A stretch of 64,000 nt of DNA from Planctomycetota bacterium (lineage in GTDB: Bacteria > Planctomycetota > JAJSAM01), in NCBI GenBank assembly GCA_024274785.1, contig JAJSAM010000059.1:1-64000 (forward strand), read 5' to 3'. Shown here in pieces: positions 59,484 through 64,000 of the stretch; the first letter of the stretch is position 1; every line of letters begins with the position of its first letter. The notes beneath the pieces are model-generated. The model saw nothing but the letters and a program-made list of their open reading frames with translations. It was not told the origin of the DNA and ran no database searches. The translations under genes were made by a program, and so were the position numbers.

Positions 59484-60080
59484 GTGCACGACAGAGCGAA
59501 GCCAGCCCCCGAGCATGAGGCCACCGACCCGAAAGAGTGGGTGGATCGCCACGGCGACGCCCTCTTCCGCTTCGCCCTCGTCCGGCTGCGCGGCCGGGAA
59601 CTCGCTGAAGAGATCGTGCAGGAGACCTTCCTGGCCGCCTTCAAGTCCCGGGATCGATACGCGGGCCGGGCGAGCGAGCGCACCTGGCTGACCCAGATTC
59701 TCAAGAACAAGATCGCCGATCACTACCGACGGAAGCACCGCGAAGTGCCCGCCAGCGACCTGGTGGGCCCGGAGGACTCGACGGACGGCCTCTTTGACGG
59801 CCGCGGCCGCTGGAGCGTCAAGCCGAACCGGTGGGACGCGGATCCGGGCGCATTGCTCCGGCAGGCGGAATTCCGCGAGACGCTCGAGCAGTGCCTGGGC
59901 GAGCTTCCCGATCGCCAGGCGGACGCCTTCACGCTGCGAGTCATGGAAAAAAAGCCGACCGGGGAAGTCCGTAATCTTCTCGAAGTCACCGCGACGAATC
60001 TCGGTGTGCTCCTCCATCGCGCCCGGGCGGGTCTCCGGCGCTGCCTGGATGTGAGTTGGTTCGGAAAGGCCGGGAAGTAA
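59484..60080 (+). CDS. ECF-family RNA polymerase sigma factor
   Basis: A 198-residue sigma factor with region 2 (F-R-F-A-L-V-R-L-R-G-R-E-L-A-E-E-I-V-Q-E-T-F-L near 24-46, then T-W-L-T-Q-I-L-K-N-K-I-A-D-H-Y-R-R near 68) and region 4 (L-P-D-R-Q-A-D-A-F-T-L-R near 140, then V-T-A-T-N-L-G-V-L-L-H-R-A-R near 165). It is followed by a small zinc-finger protein whose ATG overlaps its TAA (TAATG), the usual sigma/anti-sigma pairing. GTG 59484 is preferred over an upstream ATG at 59400 because of the promoter spacing. Confidence 0.9.
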   Translation: MHDRAKPAPEHEATDPKEWVDRHGDALFRFALVRLRGRELAEEIVQETFLAAFKSRDRYAGRASERTWLTQILKNKIADHYRRKHREVPASDLVGPEDSTDGLFDGRGRWSVKPNRWDADPGALLRQAEFRETLEQCLGELPDRQADAFTLRVMEKKPTGEVRNLLEVTATNLGVLLHRARAGLRRCLDVSWFGKAGK

Positions 60081-60322
60081 TGCGTTCCTGCAAAGACACC
60101 GCCCGGTTGCTGTCGGACTCCCGTGATCAGCATCTGCCTTTCATGACCCGGCTGGGTCTCAGGATGCACGTCATGATGTGTCGATTCTGCCGCCGTTACG
60201 ATCACCAGCTCGACGTGATCGAGACGGTCGTGGCGAGCTACGCGACCTCCGCCGAGGAGATGCATCCGGCCACCCTCTCCCCCGACGCGCGAGCCCGGAT
60301 CAAGGAGTCCCTGACGGACTGA
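60080..60322 (+). CDS. Small zinc-finger anti-sigma-like protein
   Basis: An 80-residue soluble protein with an N-terminal Cys (S-C-K-D-T-A-R-L-L-S) and H-V-M-M-C-R-F-C near 30-37, giving the H-x3-C-x2-C pattern of zinc-binding anti-sigma domains. There is no membrane helix, so any signal it reads would be cytosolic, for example redox state through the zinc cysteines. It is translationally coupled to the ECF sigma factor. Confidence 0.75.
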   Translation: MRSCKDTARLLSDSRDQHLPFMTRLGLRMHVMMCRFCRRYDHQLDVIETVVASYATSAEEMHPATLSPDARARIKESLTD

Positions 60323-60356
60323 CTGAACCCGGCAAGGGGTGTCAACCTGAGTTGCG

Positions 60357-60386
60357 TTGATACCCCTCAACCCGGTCTGGTAGCAT
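60357..60386 (+). promoter_or_regulatory. Promoter of the leaderless aconitase transcript
   Basis: TTGATA, 18 nt, TAGCAT, then 6 nt to the GTG at 60393. No Shine-Dalgarno. Confidence 0.55.
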
Positions 60387-60392
60387 CTCGCC

Positions 60393-62393
60393 GTGACCGA
60401 CAAAACGATCTCCCTGACCCCCGGCAAGCGCGTTCTCTTCCTGACGAAGGATCCGGAGCTGATCCGGAAGCAGCTTCGCGGCGAACTGGACCTCCGCATG
60501 GAGGATCTCTCCGTCGACGACCTGCTTTCCGACATCAACACGGACGCCATGACCCCGGCCTGGGTGTGCTTCGCCTACGACCCGGCGGTGATCGCGAAGA
60601 ACGCCTACGCCGGTCTGATCGTCGATGGCGAGCGGCTCATCGAAACCGACGCGCTGAAGAACGCGGGGTTCGAAGTGTTCGTCTCCGGCGTGCGCAAGGG
60701 CGTCGGTTCTTCGCGGGAGACCGCGGTGCAAGCCGAGAAGTGGAGCGGCGGCCGCATCGCCATCGCCGCCTCCTTCGCCCCGATCCACGGCCGGAACAAC
60801 ATCAACCAGGGCGTCCTGATGGCGGACCACGATGTGCTCGTCCGCCTCCAGAACGGCGAGGCCGTGCCGCTCACCGAGTTCCAGAAGGGCTACGACCCGA
60901 TCACCACCGAGATCGTCGACGCCGGCGGACTCTTCCCGTTCCTGAAGCTGCTCGAGGCCGGCGAGGTCTCTGTGCCGCCCCTGCCGGACCGGGAAGCGCA
61001 GCCGATGACCATGGCGGAGAAGGTGCTGGCGCGCCACCTGCTCGACCGGCGGGACGGGGACCTCCCGACCCTGCGCCCCGGCGACGCGGTGCTGGTGCGC
61101 GTCGATGCGGGCTACTCCCACGAGTTCACGACGGCGCAGGTCCACCACTTCCTGAAAGAGGAGTTCGGGCCGGACTACACCGTCGTAAACCCGGACAGAT
61201 TCGCGGTGTTCGAGGATCACCTCATCTACGCCGATGGTGTTCCGAAGATGGCGCCGTTCGGGGACCAGATCGAGGTGCTCCGCGTGATGCAGCGGGAGTT
61301 CCAGTCGCACACCGGCGTCCGGGACTACTCCGCCCGCGATGGCGTCTCCCCCGGAATCTGCCACGAGATCGCCCGGGAGGAGTTCCTCGAGCCCGGAGAC
61401 CTCGTCCAGGCCACGGACAGCCACACCTGCATGGGTGGCGGGAACAATGCCCTGGCCTGGGGCGTTGGTGCGACGGAGTACGCGGCGCTGGTGAAGAGCG
61501 GGTTCACGTTCATCAAGGTGCCGGAGTCGATCCGCTTCGAGTTCTCGGGCAGCCTTCGGCCCGGCGTCAGCGCCAAGGACGTGATGCTCTACATCCTGCT
61601 ACACTACGCCAAACCGCAGAAAACGCTCGACCGCGTGATGGAGTTCGCGGGTGAGGGCATCGCCGCCCTGTCGATGGACGAGCGGGGGACACTGGCGAAC
61701 ATGGCCACGGAGTGTTCCGCCAAGACCGGCATCGTCGAAGCGGACGAGGAGAGCTATCGCTGGATCGCCGGCCACCGTCCCGATGCCGATATCGAAGCTA
61801 TGAGGGCGCGGGCCGTGACCGCCGACCCGGGCGCGCACTACGACGGCGGCGTGCACAAGATCAACCTCGATGCCATCCGCCCGATGGTGGCCACGCCGGG
61901 CAACCCCGACAGCGGGATTCCGTCGGATCCCACCAATGGCGCCCTGATCGACGGGCTGGGTGACATCTCGATCGACATCGCGTACGGCGGATCCTGCACG
62001 GCGGGGAAAGCCGACGACATGGACCAGTACGCGACCGTCCTGAAGGACGCGCTGGCCCACGGGATGAAGGTCGCGGACGGCGTCGGCCTCTTCATCCAGT
62101 TCGGCTCGAAAAAGGTGGAGGACTACGCGCGGGCGCAGGGCTATCTGGAGGTCTTCACAAAGGCCGGCGCGAACGTCATCGCCCCCGGCTGCGGCGCCTG
62201 CATCGGTTGTGGCCCCGGCGTCTCCGATCGGGAGGAGCAGGTCACCGTCTCGGCCATCAACCGCAACTTCAAGGGCCGGTCGGGGCCGGGAAAGATGTAC
62301 CTGGCCTCCCCGTACACCGTGGCCGCCTCGGCGGTGATGGGGAGGATCGCGGCGTACGAGGAGGGGATGTTCGAAATCCGGGGTCAGGTCTGA
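60393..62393 (+). CDS. Aconitase-superfamily hydratase with N-terminal swivel domain
   Basis: A 666-residue protein. The swivel (LeuD-like) domain comes first (G-V-G-S-S-R-E-T-A near 108, residues about 1-220) and the catalytic LeuC-like part second: A-T-D-S-H-T-C-M-G-G near 340, G-G-S-C-T-A-G near 530 and C-G-A-C-I-G-C-G near 602, which supply the cluster Cys. This swivel-first order resembles AcnB without its HEAT domain and differs from AcnA. Likely reaction: citrate/isocitrate, given the fumarase nearby, but 3-isopropylmalate or another hydroxy-diacid cannot be excluded. Its last residues G-Q-V and the stop are supplied by the arm of a type-C element. Confidence 0.88.
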   Translation: MTDKTISLTPGKRVLFLTKDPELIRKQLRGELDLRMEDLSVDDLLSDINTDAMTPAWVCFAYDPAVIAKNAYAGLIVDGERLIETDALKNAGFEVFVSGVRKGVGSSRETAVQAEKWSGGRIAIAASFAPIHGRNNINQGVLMADHDVLVRLQNGEAVPLTEFQKGYDPITTEIVDAGGLFPFLKLLEAGEVSVPPLPDREAQPMTMAEKVLARHLLDRRDGDLPTLRPGDAVLVRVDAGYSHEFTTAQVHHFLKEEFGPDYTVVNPDRFAVFEDHLIYADGVPKMAPFGDQIEVLRVMQREFQSHTGVRDYSARDGVSPGICHEIAREEFLEPGDLVQATDSHTCMGGGNNALAWGVGATEYAALVKSGFTFIKVPESIRFEFSGSLRPGVSAKDVMLYILLHYAKPQKTLDRVMEFAGEGIAALSMDERGTLANMATECSAKTGIVEADEESYRWIAGHRPDADIEAMRARAVTADPGAHYDGGVHKINLDAIRPMVATPGNPDSGIPSDPTNGALIDGLGDISIDIAYGGSCTAGKADDMDQYATVLKDALAHGMKVADGVGLFIQFGSKKVEDYARAQGYLEVFTKAGANVIAPGCGACIGCGPGVSDREEQVTVSAINRNFKGRSGPGKMYLASPYTVAASAVMGRIAAYEEGMFEIRGQV

Positions 62394-62475
62394 CATTTGT
62401 CCGGAGCCGGACAAATCCGGCGAGGCTCTGATGAGCGAGAATGGCAGAAACCAGACAAATGTCAGACCTGACCCC
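62380..62475. repeat. Type-C inverted-repeat element (REPIN/MITE-like), copy 2
   Basis: Perfect 22-bp inverted ends beginning GGGGTCAGGTCTGACATTTG (62380-62401 and 62454-62475) with a 52-bp centre. The stop codons of the convergent aconitase (62391-62393) and xth (62464-62462) genes both lie inside the arms at the same place. Confidence 0.9.
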
Positions 62476-63235
62476 AGGCTGCCAGCACCGGCGCATGATC
62501 CGACGGTTTCTCCCCATCCCGCGCCGTCTTGTCCACCTCGCACATCACGCAGCGTCTGGCCAGGCTCTCGGTGACCATGATCAGGTCGATGCGAAGGCCG
62601 AGGCCACGGCGGAACATCCCACCCCGGAAATCCCACCAGGAGTAGAAGCCCGGCTCATCGTGGTGCAGGCGGAAGGCATCGCGCAGGCCGAAGTCGAGCA
62701 GGTGGCGCAAGGCTTCGCGCTCCTCCCCGGTGCAGTGGATGGTGCCCGCGAGCTTCTCCGGGTCGTAGACATCCCGATCATCGGGCGTGATGTTGATGTC
62801 GCCGAGGACCACCACGTTCTGCTCTGGTGTCAACGACTCGTCGAGGTGCGCGCGCAAGCGCTTCAGCCAGTCCATCTTCCTGGCGAAGTGCTCGCTGCCG
62901 GGCTCCTTCCCGTTCACCACGTAGAGGTTCACCACGCGGATGCCGTCGATGGTGGCCTCGATGACGCGCTTCTGATCGCCCTCGCCGTCGCCCGGCAGGC
63001 CGGTCGAGACGTCGGTCATGGGGAGTTTGCTGGCGATCGCCACGCCGTTGTAGGTCTTCTGGCCGAACACACAGACCTGATAGCCGAGTTCCGTGAACGG
63101 CTTGAGCGGGAAGTCCTCGTCGACGACCTTCGTCTCCTGCAGGCAGAGCACGTCGGGCCGCACCGCGGCGAGCCATTCGGTCACTCGCGGCAGGCGGACG
63201 CGGATGGAGTTCACGTTCCAGGTGGCGATCATCAT
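62462..63235 (-). CDS. xth: Exodeoxyribonuclease III (Xth/ExoA-type AP endonuclease)
   Basis: A 257-residue AP endonuclease for base-excision repair. The catalytic set of the family is visible: Asn in A-T-W-N-V-N-S (8), Glu in C-L-Q-E-T-K (34), Asp and Asn in G-D-I-N-I-T-P-D-D (about 151 and 153) and Asp-His in S-D-H-A-P-V (about 247-248). The last three residues, G-Q-V, come from the repeat arm downstream. A leader with GAGAGGA and a TATCAT box (63268-63263) serves it. Divergent from the aldolase gene. Confidence 0.94.
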   Translation of the reverse strand: MMIATWNVNSIRVRLPRVTEWLAAVRPDVLCLQETKVVDEDFPLKPFTELGYQVCVFGQKTYNGVAIASKLPMTDVSTGLPGDGEGDQKRVIEATIDGIRVVNLYVVNGKEPGSEHFARKMDWLKRLRAHLDESLTPEQNVVVLGDINITPDDRDVYDPEKLAGTIHCTGEEREALRHLLDFGLRDAFRLHHDEPGFYSWWDFRGGMFRRGLGLRIDLIMVTESLARRCVMCEVDKTARDGEKPSDHAPVLAAWGQV

Positions 63236-63299
63236 GGTTCTTGTCCTCTCAGCTCGACCCGGATGATAGGGTACGAATTCACCAGGAAGGGAGCATCAC

Positions 63300-64000
63300 A
63301 TGGACTGGGGCCTGAGCAATCGCCTGAACCGCATCATTCGTCCGGATACCGGCCACGTCGTCATGCTGGCGGTGGACCACGGGTACTTCCTCGGCCCGGT
63401 GACGAAGCTCGAGCAGCCGGGAGAGACGGTGGATCCGCTCCTTCCCTACGCCGACGCGCTGATGCTCGCGCGCGGCGTGCTCCGCAACTGCGTGCCCGCG
63501 GAGACCGACACCCCCATGGTCCTGCGCGTCTCGGGCGGCCGCAGCATCCTGGCCGGTGAAGACCTCTCCGACGAGGGCCTGGCCACCTCCATGGACGATG
63601 CGGTGCGGCTGAACGTCTCCGCGGTCGCCCTCTCCATCTTCGTCGGCAGCAGGCACGAACGTCAGACCATCCTCAATCTGGCGAAGCTCGTGGACCAGGG
63701 CGAGCGCATGGGCATCCCGGTGCTCGCGGTCACCGCCGTCGGCAAGGAACTCGAGAAGCGCGACGCCCGTTACCTCGCGCTCGCCTGCCGCATGGCCGCG
63801 GAGTTCGGCGCGCACTTCGTGAAGACCTACTTCTGCGACGACTTCCACCAGGTCGCCGAGAGCTGCCCGGTCCCGCTGGTCATCGCCGGAGGCCCCTCAA
63901 TGGACACCGAGCTGGAGGTGTTCAAGATGGCCCGGTCGGCCATCGACCAGGGCGCGGTGGGCGTCGACATGGGCCGCAACATCTGGCAGAACGAGAATCC
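63300..64000 (+). CDS. DhnA/LsrF-type class I aldolase (3' truncated by window)
   Basis: The first 233 residues of a DeoC/FbaB-family class I aldolase. V-D-H-G-Y-F near 26 and F-V-K-T-Y-F-C near 176, with the Schiff-base Lys, are typical, as is D-M-G-R-N-I-W-Q close to the window edge. The family includes the class I fructose-bisphosphate aldolase FbaB and the autoinducer-2 thiolase LsrF; M-L-A-V-D-H-G and G-R-N-I favour the LsrF-like group. ATG 63300 is preceded by GGAAGGGAG. Confidence 0.88.
   Translation, partial: MDWGLSNRLNRIIRPDTGHVVMLAVDHGYFLGPVTKLEQPGETVDPLLPYADALMLARGVLRNCVPAETDTPMVLRVSGGRSILAGEDLSDEGLATSMDDAVRLNVSAVALSIFVGSRHERQTILNLAKLVDQGERMGIPVLAVTAVGKELEKRDARYLALACRMAAEFGAHFVKTYFCDDFHQVAESCPVPLVIAGGPSMDTELEVFKMARSAIDQGAVGVDMGRNIWQNEN

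Noticed and set aside
1..64000. CRISPR arrays, prophage or insertion sequences with transposase
   Set aside because: No regularly spaced direct repeats, phage structural genes or transposase genes are visible; repeats are short, dispersed and non-coding.

Overview
The window is 64 kb of GC-rich, gene-dense DNA from a Gram-negative bacterium. Evidence for an outer membrane is an OprO/OprP-like porin, several lipobox lipoproteins and an alpha-2-macroglobulin. Other traits are two PEP-CTERM sorting signals (one on a remnant), a full selA-selB-selD set, a PPi-type phosphofructokinase, a two-subunit class I fumarase, a cyanobacterial-length IspH and many TPR proteins. I cannot name a phylum with confidence; an uncultured lineage of the Planctomycetota/PVC/FCB kind fits best. 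TAG, TGA and TAA are all used as normal stops.

Layout. 1-6.4 kb: end of an unknown gene, a PTS IIA domain protein, ispH, a PEP-CTERM remnant, an S9 peptidase and a divergent lipoprotein. 6.5-10.1 kb: porin with promoter and terminator, then a GltD-like FAD/Fe-S oxidoreductase. 10.3-21.7 kb: a TPR-like membrane protein, a small UGA-interrupted ORF, and a minus-strand run of a 2679-residue alpha-2-macroglobulin, a TPR protein and a mini-lipoprotein. 21.8-27.3 kb: a small protein diverging from a rubrerythrin, a phosphofructokinase, then an HtrA protease overlapping a double pseudoprotease. 27.5-38.1 kb: a Cys-rich small protein, an FGE-fold protein, a thioredoxin-fold selenoprotein and three tandem paralogous monohaem (CxxCH) beta-propeller/TPR lipoproteins. 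38.1-42.7 kb: selD (itself UGA-containing), selB, selA. 42.9-43.5 kb: FitA/VapC toxin-antitoxin. 43.6-47.9 kb: glnB-glnA-glnD on the minus strand. 48.2-56.9 kb: mutS broken by an amber codon, a PEP-CTERM protein, a large TPR protein also broken by an amber codon, a HIT protein and trmB. 57-64 kb: fumarase subunits, initiator tRNA-Met, a peroxiredoxin-like protein, an ECF sigma factor with a zinc-finger anti-sigma partner, a swivel-first aconitase, exonuclease III and a partial class I aldolase.

The main discovery is selenium biology. Besides selA/selB/selD there are three reading frames crossed by one in-frame UGA: SelD (Sec at its catalytic site), a secreted thioredoxin-fold protein with a U-P-G-C active site directly upstream of the three haem lipoproteins, and an 82-residue protein with a perfect hairpin 13 nt past the UGA. 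I propose that the selenothioredoxin and the lipoprotein triplet form one cell-envelope redox system.

Two genome-scale habits also show. At least eight genes carry a TANNNT -10 box ending 5-8 nt before the start codon with no Shine-Dalgarno, which points to leaderless mRNAs. Intergenic space is colonised by three short repeat families: (A) a 75-195 bp foldable element abutting gene ends, (B) a 24-28 bp hairpin with compensatory changes, and (C) an inverted-repeat element that supplies the stop codons of two convergent genes.
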